This document shows positions 1 to 10,672 of a stretch of DNA of 64,000 bases, in pieces. The stretch is from Diphasiastrum complanatum (lineage: Eukaryota > Streptophyta > Lycopodiopsida > Lycopodiales > Lycopodiaceae). Below the pieces are notes generated by a model. It was not told the DNA's origin and did no database searches. It saw only the letters and a program-made list of their open reading frames with translations. Made by a program: the position numbers and the translations under genes. The stretch spans positions 23,501,005 to 23,565,004 of the forward strand of contig CM055092.1 of the NCBI GenBank assembly GCA_029204225.1, in the 5' to 3' direction. The number at the start of each line of letters is the position of its first letter. The stretch's first letter is position 1.

Positions 1-444
1 GCTCAAAAACATCTTCTTTGACAGCTAGGGTTTCAAGAAGGGAAAAAGCTCTTTTCTCTCAATACAAATCTATTTTTGTGGTTGTGAAGAGCTAGAGAAG
101 GGCACCCTAGTAAGGAGAATCAGCCTATAAGAAGCCGTGGGCTGCCATGGAGCATTGGAAGAGAAAGAATGATCAGGAGGGCGGCCATCGCTGGAAATAA
201 GCATGAAGAAGATCACAGATGGCGTGAGGGAGGTCGCGGGACTGGATGCGCGGTCAACTACACTATTTTGTAGCATGCGGAAGGGAGAAGTGTTCTCAAG
301 AAGAAAACTTGATGCGCCTGAATGATCATGACCGTTGGATCTGGAACGATTGTGATCAATGTTAAAGTTGACTGGCCAAGAAATGATCTAGGCAGTCATA
401 TTTTAGGTGACCATTGGATCTGTTGGATTTCAAGCAGTTTGGAG
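1..444 (+). other. Presumed 5' leader of copia element C1
   Basis: No convincing protein is seen here. It precedes the gag start of the + strand copia element C1 at 445 and is probably its untranslated leader and/or LTR end. I could not find a tRNA-iMet type primer site or a TG/CA LTR edge, so the left end of C1 is outside the window or lost. Confidence 0.4.
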
Positions 445-1240
445 ATGGCAAACATCAATGAGGCAATTTTGGGCGATGCAAGAAAACTTGATGGGGCTTC
501 TAGCTACAACATCTGGAAATTCAAAATGAAGAGCATTTTGATGGAGAAAGAGTTATGGGAGATTGTGTCAGATATTGAAATTTGACCAAATACCACTCCA
601 GGTGATATGAGGGCCTTTGATAAAAAGGCGTAGAGAGCATTGTCCTTAATCAATCTTTCAGTGAAAGACCATGTAATCACTCATATTAGTGATGCCACGA
701 TGGCTAGGGGAGCTTGGGAAGCTCTTAGAATGCAATTTCAAACTTGCAATCCAGCTCGGGCCATGTTCTTGAAGTCGAGATTGAACGCAACAAGGATGAA
801 AGAAAGTGAATCAGTGGGATCTTTCTTCACAAGAATAAAGGAGCTACGAGATCAACTTGTGGCAATTGGAGAACCAATTAGGGACGTTGAATTGGTACAT
901 ACCACAATGAGTGGTGTCTCCGAAGGGCTACAGATGTTTGTGAGCGGCATTGCTTTGAGGGAGAGATTGCCTACTTTTGAAGACTTCCATAAAATTATGT
1001 TGCAAGAAGAGCAGCGTCGTGAAGTGGTGAAATCAAGGCAAACCCCACAGGATGATCAAGCCTTGCTTGATAAAGGCAAGCAGAAAGGATGGAAAGGATT
1101 TTTAAGAAATCCAAGGATGATGATGATGAGGGAGAGTCATCATCAAAAGGGAAAAAAAAAAAGAAAGACAAATGTTACTATTGCCACAAACCGAGTCATT
1201 GGGCATGCGAGTGTTACAAGAAGAAAGCGGACATAAAGGC
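445..1240 (+). pseudogene. C1 gag (UBN2-type) with CCHC zinc knuckle
   Basis: The reading starts at ATG 445 with a short MANINEAI segment, followed by an LDGASSYNIWKFKMKS block typical of the UBN2 copia gag, which forms the virus-like particle and binds element RNA. TGA at 583 and TAG at 631 interrupt it, and a frame change near 1090-1150 leads to the zinc knuckle CYYCHKPSHWACEC (CX2CX4HX4C, all four ligands present), preceded by a lysine-rich stretch. The upstream ORF continues in frame before 445, but ATG 445 is the natural start by comparison with the family. Confidence 0.85.
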
Positions 1241-1575
1241 GGGAAAAGTAACTCAACAAGGCAACATTGCCGAAGATGATGGAGAAGATGATGAGACAAG
1301 TGTCTTCTCATCGGCATTGGTATCCCAAGTTGATGACGGTGCCAGATGGTTCATAGATTCAGGCGCCACAAGGCATATGACCGGGAAACATGATTGGTTT
1401 GAAAAATTCTCACCAATCCATGATGGGGATAAGGTCACTCAACCCAATGGAGAGAAATGCCAAATACAGGGTGTGGGCAATGTACCTATGCAGTTTCCTG
1501 ATGGTAAAATCAAGAACATCCCTAATGTGCTTTATGTTCCTGGACTTAAAAAGAGTTAGCTTTCTGTTGGTGTAA
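1240..1575 (+). pseudogene. C1 aspartic protease domain
   Basis: The active-site motif WFIDSGATRHMTG lies at about 1347-1385, with the usual downstream VLYVPGLKK block at about 1530-1555. This domain normally cuts the copia polyprotein into mature parts as a dimer. The catalytic Asp is intact, but the frame ends at TAG 1557-1559 just after the domain. It is in frame with the preceding zinc knuckle and with the following GAG-preintegrase segment once the stop is ignored. Confidence 0.85.
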
Positions 1576-2750
1576 TGGCAAATCAACATCTTAAAGTTGG
1601 ATTTGTCAAGGATGGATGCCTTACGAGGGATATGAACCACAACCATAAAGTGGTGGCGAAGGGTTATAGAGACAGTAACTGTGGCCTTTATAAATTGGAT
1701 GCTGCAAAACTAGGAGAATATGGGTTGGCTATCTCAACAACATCTCAATCTGAGTTGTGGCACAGAAGACTTGGTCATTTGAACTATGAGAGCTTGAGAT
1801 TGATGGCGAAGCTGAAGATGGTAATAGGGTCATTGAAATTGCAAGATGATCATCATGCAATATGTGGAGGATGCATCATGGGAAAGCATCACAGGGAGAC
1901 ACTCAAGAAAGGTGGAGCTGCAAGAGCTAAGAAACCACTGGAACTTATTCTGCGGCCCAATGAAGACCATGTCGTTGGGGAAAGTATATTATTTTATGAC
2001 TTTCATAGATGATTACTCTAGGAGGACATGGATTTATTTCTTGAAGCAGAAATCTGATGCTTTTACTCGCTTCAAGGAGTTCAAGACTTTGGTAGAGAAC
2101 CAACTGGATGCACGCACCAAAGTGCTAAGACTTGATACAAATCTGATGATTTTGAGGACTTTTGCAAGGAACACGACATCAAAGGACAATTCACATAGTC
2201 ACACACACGCCGCATAGTAATGGTGTAGCTGAAAGGAAAAACAGGACTATTATGGAGAGTGCACGTTCCATGATGAAGCAAATGGGCTTGACCGATTCAC
2301 TTTGGTCGGAAGCGTCCAGTGCGGCAACGTTCTTGCAAAACAGGAGCCCTACAGTTGCGGTTCCAAATGTGACTCCCGAAGAAGCATTTACTGGAATAAA
2401 GACAAAAATTGAAAAGTTCCGTGTCATTCGATGTAAGGCCTATGTACATGTGCCAAAGGAGGAGCGAAAGAAACTTGATGCCAAAGCAATCAAGTGTATC
2501 TTCGTCGGTTATGATGAGAGGACGAAAGCTTACGGGTGTTTTGATCCTGTAATGAACAAGATTCACATTAGCAAAGACGTGATCTTTGATGAAACGCATA
2601 GGTATGAAGATGAAGACCATATAAGTGGTGAAAGCATCAAAAGACTTCCCACAATCCTGGAGGAAGATGATGAAGAAGATGCTCCACAAGATGATGCACG
2701 TGAAGTCGAGAGTCGAGAGGGCGAGTATGAAAGGACACCACCTATTTAAG
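1575..2750 (+). pseudogene. C1 GAG-preintegrase and integrase
   Basis: The HHCC-type zinc region has ELWHRRLGHLNYESL and CGGCIMGKHHRE. The catalytic core follows after frame changes: first Asp in FIDDYSRRTW (about 2000-2030); the second Asp block has decayed to LRLDTN, where LRSDNGGE-like sequence is expected; the Glu is in NGVAERKNRT (about 2220-2250). The C-terminal FVGYDERTKAYGCFDP block is followed by an acidic linker. Integrase would join the cDNA to host DNA; at least two frame changes and a TAA at 2747 make this copy inactive. Confidence 0.85.
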
Positions 2751-3900
2751 AGCCTAGAGGGAGGTACTTGCCAATAGGAGCAATAAAGGAGAAACCGGTT
2801 GGAAGTAAGAGACATTACTTAGACACTCCTTGGGTTACATACTCTCCACATAGTGTATCACCTGAATCTAAGATACCAAAATGGTATGAAAAGATCATGA
2901 AGGACGCAAAGCTAAATCAACCAGGATCTAGCACACAAGGTGAAGTGAGAAGATCAACACGAAAAAGGAAGTCTCCCGATCGTTATCATGTGAACTATGC
3001 CCTAATGACTGACATTTTGAAGTGTCGAGATCACAAAGAGTGGAAAAGGGCAATGGAAGAGGAGATAGAATCCATCCACAGGCATGATACATGAGAGTTG
3101 GTTGATCTACCACTTGGAAAGAAATCCATTGACAACAAATGGGTGTTTAGAACAAAGTTTCATGCGGATGGCACGATAGCAAAGTATAAGGCACGCCTAG
3201 TAGTGAAGAGTTATGAGCAAAGCAAAGGAATTGACTATGAAAAGACATTTGCTCCAGTGGCTAAGTGGACTACGCTATGCCTTAGCATCTCATTTTGGGT
3301 GGAAGATCCATCAAATGGATGTGAAGTCCGCATTTTTGAATGGTGACTTAGAGGAAGAAGTTTACATGGTCCAACCATAGGGCTTCATGGAAAAAGGGCA
3401 AGAACATAAGGTATGTAAACTACACAAAACACTTTATGGCCTTAAGCAAGCGCCATGCACATGATATGGCCTCATTGACAGTTACTTTCTTTCTCATGGG
3501 TTTGTAAGAACAAATTCAGATCCAAACCTTTAGGTTCTTATAAATGAAGACAACATTGCCTTGATTGTACTTTACGTTGGTGATATCATTATCACGGGCA
3601 ATGATGAGAACCTCACTTGTTCTATCAAAGCCAACTTATGCAAGCAGTTTGAGATGACAGATTTAGATCTTATGCACTATTGCTTGGGTGTCGAAGTATG
3701 GCAAACTGGCAGTGATATCAGGTTATGTCAAAACAAGTATGTGGGCGAGATATTGGAGAGATTTCACATGACAGAGTGCAAACCTTCCATCACCCCTTGC
3801 GAAGCTGCTAGAAAATTATCTCGTATTGATGATAGTGCACATGTTGATGCTACTCTATTTCGTCAGCTAGTTAAGAGTTTGATATAGCTTACGACTGCAC
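2750..3900 (+). pseudogene. C1 reverse transcriptase, active site altered
   Basis: N-terminal RT blocks are clear (KSIDNKWVFRTKFHADG, ARLVVKSYEQSKGIDYEKTF). TGA 3092-3094 sits where a Trp is expected and a frame change follows near 3300-3560. The catalytic YVDD box reads YVGD at about 3573-3584, so one of the metal-binding Asp residues is lost, in addition to the frame damage. The segment to 3887 holds the RT connection region and ends with a TAG stop. Confidence 0.85.
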
Positions 3901-4463
3901 GTCCTGATATTTGCTATGCTGTAAGTTTGATTAGCCAATTCATGTCATCACCCACTATGGACCATTGGAAAGCTGCAAAAAGGATTTTGAGGTATGTGAA
4001 AGGTACACCTAACCTTGGTCTAATCTACAAAAGACAAAGTGTTTTACCTAAGTTGCAAGGTTATGTTGACTCTGATTGGGTAGGAAGTATAGATGATAGA
4101 AAGTCAACAACAGGTTATGCCTTCAATTTTGGTAGCGGTTGTTTTTCATGGTCTAGCAAGCAGCAAGATACTATTTCTCTTTTTTCTACAGAAGCCAAAT
4201 ATAAAGTGTTGAGTTCTGCTACCCAGGAAGTTGTTTGGCTACCTAAGTTGTTATGTGACATTGGCACGAAACAGGTAAATCCTATTGTTATTTTCTGTGA
4301 CAGTCAAAGTGGAATACAATTGGCTAAGAATCCTATCTTTCACACAAGGACAAAACATATTGAGGTGAAATATCACTTTGTGCATGAGAAGTTACAATCT
4401 GAAGATATAAGTATTGTACATTGTTCTACGTTATTACAAGTTGCTGATATATTTACAAAAGCG
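3900..4463 (+). pseudogene. C1 RNase H, truncated at its C-terminus
   Basis: Typical copia RNase H blocks are present: YVDSDWVGSIDDRKSTTGY, STEAKYKVL, FCDSQSGIQLAKNP and HTRTKHIEVKYHFVHEKL, with the D/E/D residues kept. The domain normally ends in an ADIFTKAL block; here it reads ADIFTKA up to about 4460 and then enters reverse-strand sequence of C2. This domain removes RNA from the RNA/DNA hybrid during cDNA synthesis. Confidence 0.85.
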
Positions 4464-5150
4464 GAGCAGTATTGAAGGATCACTTGCCCTGAGAAAACTT
4501 TCTCCCGAATGAAATGATATTGGATTTCTATGTGCTTGGATTTGCCATGAAATCTGGGATTCAGGGACAGTGAAATACAGGTTAGGTTGTCACACAGAAT
4601 GGTGGTAGTATTAAACTGATTGTGATGTAAGTCGTGAAGTAATAACCTGATCCATACAGCTTCTTTTGAAGCTTGACATGCTACGATGTACTCTACCTCT
4701 ATCGAAGAAAGTGCAACTGATTTCTGCTTCCTTGAGTTCCACGAAATCGGTCCCCCTGCCAAATAGAAATAAATCCCGGAGGTAGATTTTCTGGTCGACA
4801 CTGTTCCTCCCCAATCCGAGTTGGAGTAGCCTCGCAGGACGAGTGGGTCGATAGCATTTCCATCGTAACATAAGATGTGATCTAAACTTCCCTGAATATA
4901 TCTCATCACTCTCTTTAATGCTTTCCATTGAGAGATCCTAGGATTAGACATGAATTGACTTAACATGCTGACAATGTATGCTAAATCTGGTCTAGTACAC
5001 AACATTGCATACATTAGAGATCCAATCATTGAATGATAAGGGTACTTCTCTAAGTCGAGTACTTCACTATCAGTCTCAGCACAAGAAGGTTCAGTCAATA
5101 CTATATATGTATCCATCAGAGTATCAATTGGTTTGCAACCAGACATATGA
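4464..5150 (-). pseudogene. C2 RT tail and RNase H, truncated
   Basis: The minus-strand frame holds the RT connection (YPYHSMIGSLMYAMLCTRPD), then RNase H blocks RGYSNSDWGGTVSTRKSTSG, ALSSIEVEYIVACQASKEAVW, LCDNLTCISLSLNPRFH and KHIEIQYHFIREKVFSGQV, ending in LQYCSA at about 4464. The usual ADIxTK end is missing because C1 sequence begins there. The frame is otherwise open for about 225 codons, so this segment is less damaged than C1. Confidence 0.85.
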
Positions 5151-5790
5151 AATTTTTCTAAAATGCCTTTTAGATATGTTTGCTGGCTAAGATAGATCTT
5201 CTTCTAAAGTCTATTTCTAGTAATGTGAATTCCTAGCAAAGAATGAACAGCTCCTAAATTAGTCATGTCAAATTTCTTTGATAGATCACTCTTACTAGTG
5301 TGCAGTAGAGAAGTGTTGTTAGAGAGAATAAATGCATCATCTATGTAAAGAGCTATGTGCACTATTGATTCCATTGAACCATGCTCTTGCAACCTGTTTC
5401 AAACTGTAGATTGCTTTGTGAAGCTTGCACACTTTGTGCTCTTGGCCTTTGACTTCGAATCCTTCTAGTTGGAAGGTGTACATCTCCTCTTTGACATTGT
5501 TGTTGAGAAATGTTGTCTTGACATCCATTTGGTGCATTTCAAGGTCTTCCGCGACTGCTAACGCAATCAGAGTCCTGATTGACTGCATCTTGATGACAGG
5601 ACTGAAAATTTCTTCATATCCATTCCTTGTACTTGAGTGAATCCTTTAGCCACCAGCCGTGCTTTCCATTTTGCAATGGAACCAATAGAGTTGATCTTCC
5701 TTTTGATGATCCACTTGTTGTCGATAACTCTCTTGTGAGTGGAGAAGTCGACAAGTGTCCAGGTCTGATTTGCCAAAAGTGAGTTGTACT
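5150..5790 (-). pseudogene. C2 reverse transcriptase
   Basis: Minus-strand pieces in order: DNKWIIKRKINSIGSIAKWK with ARLVAKGFTQVQGMD (about 5730-5630), MDVKTTFLNNNVKEEMY (about 5530), and the catalytic ALYIDDAFILSNN (about 5330) with an intact YIDD box. Frame changes at about 5580-5640 and 5390-5400, and stops such as the one near 5205, break it. Confidence 0.85.
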
Positions 5791-7150
5791 AGCTTTCCAT
5801 AGCTTCTTGCCACTTCACTGCATCCTTGGAGCTAATTTCTTCGGCTAGGCTCTTTGGTTCCTCTAATGAAGTCCAGAATGATTGAGGTGCATACCTCTCA
5901 GAAACTATCCGAGTCCGTGAGAACCTGTGGATGTTGGGTTGACCAGGATCCGATGATGCTTCTTCTTGAATTTCTTCAGATCTATTCGAGCTAACTTGGT
6001 CTGGTCTGATGACAGGTACTGTCGGCTGCTCGACTTCTATAGCTATAGCTGCAGGTTCTGTAGAAGGAACATCAACATTGGAAGGATCCACGCTACATAA
6101 AATAGGATGAAATGACATAGCATCGTTTATCGATGGTTGTTTGAAATCATAGTATGTATGTTCTTGAAATACTACATCCCTAGAGACAAACACTACATTG
6201 GTGGATGGATCATAAACTTTATAAGCTTTATGTTCATCAGGATACCCAATGAAAATACATTTATTGTTCCTATGATCCATCTTCTTCCTAAGCTATTTAG
6301 GAATGTGAACAAAATATATACAACCAAAGATTTTTAAATGGATGACACTAGGCTTGTGCTCATGCCAAACTTCATGAGGTGTCTTGTTGTTGACGACTTT
6401 GGTGTTGGATCTGTTCTACACGTAACAGGTTGTGGCAGTAGCTTCTGCCCAGAACTTCGCAAGTAGGTGTGCTTGATGTAGCATGGATCTGGCTGAGTTG
6501 AGAAGAGTTCAATTCTTCCACTCTGTAATATCGTTCTGCTGAGGTGAATAGGAAGTGGTGAACTATCTTCTAATACCATGTTCAGCCATGTAGTCGAACA
6601 TCTCGTTAGAGATGTATTCGCTGCCACCATCAGTTCACAGTGCTTTCACTTTCCTAGATGTTTGTGTCTCAGACATGACCTTGAATATCTTGAAGCATTC
6701 AAAGGCTTCAGATCTGTGCTTAATGAACATGGCTGTAGACCATCTAGAATAATCATCTATGAAAGTGATAAAATAGATTGCATCTCCTAATGACGGAGTT
6801 GGCATTGGACCATAGAGATTGCTATGTACAAGATCTAATACATGCTTTGTTTTGATGGAATGTGATTTTTGAAACTTGCTTCTAGAGTGTTTTCCATAGA
6901 TGCAGGATTCACAAAAGAAAGATTTCCTATCTAATGAAGATGGAAAATTCAAACCATCAACTAAATTATTACAATGCATATAAGAAAGTGATCTTGTATT
7001 CATGTGTCCAAATCGACTATCTCACATAACAGCACTATCGTTTACATTTTCATTAGAGATACTAGCTAATGCAACTGAGTACGTAAAGATTTTTGACTCT
7101 AGTGCATGTAGTCAGAGTAGTATCTTCCTTGAGTATTGTACACTGCTCAG
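5790..7150 (-). pseudogene. C2 integrase
   Basis: The minus strand shows the zinc region end CESCIYGKHSRSKFQKSH (about 6890), first catalytic Asp in ITFIDDYSRWSTAMF (about 6770), a TDGGSEYI second-Asp block (about 6625), then a damaged Glu block and the FIGYPDEHKAYKVYDP C-terminal block (about 6250) with an acidic linker ending in ERYAPQSFW. Several stops and frame changes lie between the parts. The N-terminal side stops at about 7150, where the leader joins. Confidence 0.8.
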
Positions 7151-7443
7151 AAGATGACCAAATGTTCAATGAATTCAAGTTATTAAACTTGACATTTGAA
7201 CTTTGAAACTATGATAGGATTGGTTACCCTTTGCTGGAGATCAGTTGGAAGCATTGTAGACATTCTTCAAATAAATTGGTTGTCTAAGTTTGTGATTCCT
7301 ACAGGTATCAGATGAGCAGACATAGATCCAAAGCTGGTTTCACCTGATCCTAGATCAATGATCAATAAACATGCAAGAAGAATCATGAAATAGAAATTAG
7401 TCATTCACCAAGGAGGCAACTATGGGCTTAATTTCCAACAACC
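7151..7443 (-). other. C2 leader joined to its 5' LTR
   Basis: This segment is nearly identical to 34115-34409 and in both places lies directly inside the long-LTR family's LTR, so it is the untranslated leader of that family. A standard copia primer site (TGGTATCAG) is not visible next to the LTR; the minus strand reads GGTTGTTGGAAATTAAGCCC after the LTR edge. Confidence 0.6.
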
Positions 7444-8324
7444 TGCTCTACTAATGCATGACTATGCCTATCAATTTTGAGCAAAACATAATGACAAAAT
7501 ATCACGTTCAATCTTATAGTAACTAGCTTTGAAATCATCAATACTACAGTGATTACATAGCCAAACAAAGTTTTGAATTATCAGACAAAAGCAATATGAG
7601 ATTATGAGCTACAAAAACAATCACAGAGATGCATATCTTCTGACATAATATTGAACGCAATCAAGGATTTATTGATTCAGGATAAAATAGATGATGATGA
7701 GCACAGACAATTGCGGATAGAAACCACGTACTCGAAGCTATCTTTGAGCAACTGATGAATCTGTCTGAATTACGATTCTGATGATTAGCAGTAAGCGGCG
7801 ATAGCCAAAAAGAACTAAGCTAGAATGCTCAAGAGTGTTCAAGCTTGAAAGCTTGAAAGAGCTGCTAGAAATAACTTCAATGCTTGCTTCAATTGAAATT
7901 AAACTGGACAACTAATTATACTAAGCAAATGTGGCAACGTCCAGTAGTAGGACAACTAATTAGGTTGAACTGGCATCCATCCAGTTAATACTTCCTGAAA
8001 ATCTACTTGTTGTAGGGTTAGGACAAATCTTTAACTTCAAAAACGAGTGGAACAATTAACTATCATTCATCGACATGACCAAAGTGCCCAAAGTCTTCGA
8101 TGTAGCTGAAGTGGCCGAAGTCTCCGAAGTGGCCGAAGTTTGTCAAAGTCTTCAAAGTCACCAAAGTTCGTCAAAGTCTTCAAAGTTTGTCAATGATGTG
8201 TGATATGTCGGATCCATCTATGAGCGATTTCCTGTGTACTTTTGCAAATTGTGTATAAACATGCATAAATCTGCAAAGCTAGATAATAAGTGGACGAAGA
8301 TTAAAAATGCTTAGTCGATAATCA
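7444..8324 (-). repeat. LTR of the long-LTR copia family (C2 5' LTR)
   Basis: An 881-bp unit with plus-strand ends TGCTCTACTAATGC and GTCGATAATCA, i.e. TG...CA. The edges are set by where it stops matching the copies at 34410-34853 (partial) and at 49116-49172 plus 61906-62745 (outer element). Its right part holds short, imperfect repeats of a GTGxCCGAAGT-like unit (about 8080-8190) that also differ between the copies. Confidence 0.85.
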
Positions 8325-8975
8325 AGCACTCTCGAACAAAAATTTAAGAAAAATAAAAGGTTATCAGTATTCGTTCCATTGTCGACATTCAAATGGAACA
8401 CCTTGAAATACACAATGGCACACGTGGTATGTTTCACCATAGATTTTTTTGAGTAAATACATGCATGTGAGGATTTTTATAAGATAAATAGAAGTAGTTA
8501 TTGTGAGATCCATATCCCTAGTTGTTTTGAGGTCTATATTGTCGTCACTCTAAAGGTATCCCTATTAACTAGGTGTTTATCTCCCTTAACTACTTGGTCC
8601 TAACTATGCCAATAGAACCTGTAAATTATTGTGATCCTCTTGTAACATTAACTGCCATCGATTGCACTCCACATCAGTAAGATATCCTGCAACACTACCA
8701 CAACTTAACAAAGAGAAATTATTTTAAACTACCATCCATACAATGATTACAACAAGATTCATGCAAAGAATTAAACAACCATGCTTAATTGTTTACCTTC
8801 ATTTTTCCCTGTAAAAATGCCCATGCCAGTACTACCTGTGCCTTAAAATCCGAGTCCTGCCAAAAGTTGTACAACTCGCCCAAGTCCCATGGATCTTTCC
8901 ATTCTTTGATGGCTATGTCCCTTAGCCCTGGTAAGAACAAATAATCAATGTTCTAGGAATGTCCATGGTTGCAAA
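8325..8975. other. No recognised feature
   Basis: AT-rich sequence between the C2 LTR and the LINE remnant. I see no ORF with known motifs and no clear target-site duplication beside the LTR edge at 8325. Confidence 0.4.
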
Positions 8976-9506
8976 ATGTTGTACAAGTTCTTTACCTCCC
9001 TACCCAACGTTGTTTTAGGTTGCTTTGCTCATGATTTATGTGGCACCGCAACCAAAGGTTTATCTTTCCAACCTCCTCACGACAGTCAGAGTTTTATGAC
9101 ATCACCGACCAGCTCCGCATTCATGCCCTCGATAGCGACGAGATGGGAGTTACTAGGATTTCAGAGGACAGCTTGGGACCTATTACCCCCCTATGGTGAG
9201 CATTTGTTGCAGTTTGGAGAGGCACATGAGTTAGCCATTTACAATGGCCTAACTTGCTGGCCAGATTCCGGCAGTTATACATGTCATCCTCACAATGACG
9301 GACATAGTGTTGTAGACTACCTCATGGGATCACCATCCTCCATACCTCTCATTTCTGATTTTCACATCTCCCCCACCACTCTCTCTGATCACTCCTATCT
9401 CTCCTTTGCTATTGGTCGCCTCCCACCTCCCCAGTTATCCTCACATCCCCTACTTGCCCGTGCACCTAGGTATACATTCAACTCTCTATATGCACCCATC
9501 TACCAG
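8976..9506 (+). pseudogene. LINE (non-LTR) endonuclease domain remnant
   Basis: The open frame carries the end of an exonuclease-endonuclease-phosphatase (APE-like) domain as found in LINE ORF2: YGEHLLQFGEAHELAIYNGL, YTCHPHNDGHSVVDYLMGS, LISDFHISPTTLSDHSYLSF. The Asn of the YNG block, the Asp of VVDY and the SDH triad match the catalytic positions of this family, which nicks target DNA for priming. The N-terminal half and the following reverse transcriptase are absent; the frame is cut at about 9506 by a palindromic insert. The first 40-70 codons show no family motif. Confidence 0.7.
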
Positions 9507-9518
9507 GGGGCCCTCCCT

Positions 9519-9768
9519 CCGGATTGCACCATGACAACCCCTCCCCCGATGAAGTGAAGGACATAGGGAGACGGGAGGCCTTTGATGTGTGGACCCACCC
9601 AGCGCGCACCCACCCCCGCCAGCTACTCGACGTGGGTAGGAGCATGCTCCTGCCCACGTCGAGCAGCTGGCAGGGGTGGGCGTGCGGTGGGCTTGTCCAT
9701 GTATTTAAAAATAAAGCCCCCCATTAAAACCTATTTAAAGTGGGAGGGGAGCTCATGGTGCAATCCGG
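9519..9768. repeat. MITE-like insert with terminal inverted repeats
   Basis: CCGGATTGCACCATGA at 9519-9534 is repeated inverted at 9753-9768, and the complementarity continues inward through the CCCCTCCC/GGGAGGGG blocks, giving roughly 27-bp arms around a 250-bp unit. It carries no ORF of its own and directly follows the truncated LINE frame. Outward, G-rich sequence (about 9505-9518 and 9769-9790) is only partly complementary, so the exact ends and a target duplication are unclear. Confidence 0.6.
9589..9700. repeat. Nested ~110-bp palindrome (hairpin)
   Basis: An imperfect inverted repeat is centred on GAGCATGCTC (9640-9649). The inner arms (CCAGCT, CTCGACGTGGG, AGGAGC) are almost perfectly paired over about 32 bp each side, with weaker pairing out to about 55 bp. 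An RNA from either strand would form a strong stem. Confidence 0.75.
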
Positions 9769-10248
9769 AACCTGCACCCCGAAGGGGTCCAACGGTTCGG
9801 AGTGTGGGGAGCAGCCAGAGCATGGGGGGAGGGGAGAAGGTACAAGCATCAGGGGAGGGGGGGGGGGTTTGTTTTAAGGTACAAGGGAGCGGGGGGTGTA
9901 CTCTCATCCCCCTCCCCCCATTATTTTTTTTAAATCTTCTTTTCCAAATGGGGGCCCCCTTTTATCTAATTCTAACTAATAAAAAGCCGTTTTGAAGTCC
10001 TTGAAAAAATAGAGATTTTTTCATAAAAATTCTGAAAATGATTATCATATCATCATTAGTATGGCCTATAGAAGTAGAGTTAATGGAGAGTTAGTTGGCG
10101 GGTTAGAATTTGGAGATTCGATTTACACCATTGATTGTGCCATGTCATATGGACCATTCCATCTCAGTTGTCACTCTCTCATTGGTACACATGTCATCAT
10201 TAACACTAATTATAATTAGTGAAGAGGCTCTTTTTGAGTCCAAAAAGG
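9769..10248. other. G-rich tract and unassigned sequence
   Basis: 9780-9930 contains several G runs, including one of about 12 G near 9860, a GGGG-rich block at about 9826-9835 and a complementary C-rich run near 9907-9921, unlike the AT-rich surroundings. From 9990 to 10248 I see no feature. Confidence 0.5.
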
Positions 10249-10518
10249 GCCCTAATGTTTGGTCATTCTCCAAAAACAAAGTGATCCCAAATCTATACTC
10301 AAGTGGGCGCAAGCCGGATTTTCTCTACTCTCAACCCTGTTCCGGAGGTCCTCATTTTCACGTAGGTCGATTTGATTGTCCAGTGGTCCTAATTTGCACA
10401 AATTTTCAATTTTATCTTTCAGGTATGTATATCTAGTAATCTATTGTCTATATAGTATATTCTTACTATAGCAAATATTACACCTACGATTATCTTACGG
10501 TTACGTTGCGGCTTGGAC

Positions 10519-10672
10519 AAGAACTTTGCGGTTTCATAAGTATGTTTCAGGTCTAAGAGGACTTTGCGGTTTCATGAGTGTATTACGGTTCTATAGGGAC
10601 TTTGGAGTTTCATAATTACATTATGGTTCTATGGGGACGTTGCGGTTTACAAATACGTTACGGGTTGTCCAT
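10519..10672 (+). repeat. 39-bp minisatellite in the gypsy-type leader
   Basis: About four imperfect units of roughly 39 bp, each starting with a GACTTTGCGGTTTCAT-like core and ending with a GGTTCTATGG-like core. Copy B has only about three units at 40146-40245, so the array length differs between element copies. Confidence 0.7.

Larger units (their letters stand above)
445..4463 (+). mobile_element. Ty1/copia retrotransposon C1, degenerate internal region
   Basis: Domains appear in canonical copia order: gag with zinc knuckle, aspartic protease, GAG-preintegrase and integrase, reverse transcriptase, RNase H. In-frame stops occur near 583, 631, 1557, 2747, 3092 and 3885, and at least four frame changes separate the pieces, so the polyprotein is dead. 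The 3' end stops inside RNase H at about 4463, where C2 starts in the opposite direction; no 3' LTR or polypurine tract remains. Protease and integrase resemble those of the inner element at 50.9-52.4 kb (both carry DSGATRHMTG), so the two are probably the same lineage. Confidence 0.9.
4464..8324 (-). mobile_element. Ty1/copia retrotransposon C2 with 5' LTR, deleted
   Basis: Read on the minus strand: 5' LTR (8324 down to 7444), leader (7443-7151), then directly GAG-preintegrase/integrase, RT and RNase H, ending at 4464 inside RNase H. Gag and protease are absent, so an internal deletion joins the leader to the integrase region near 7150. The LTR is shared with the partial copy at 34.4 kb and the outer element at 49.1/62.7 kb, which names this as the long-LTR copia family of the window. 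Confidence 0.85.

Noticed and set aside
2297-2815. 172-codon minus-strand ORF
   Set aside because: It is antisense to the integrase C-terminal region and linker of C1.
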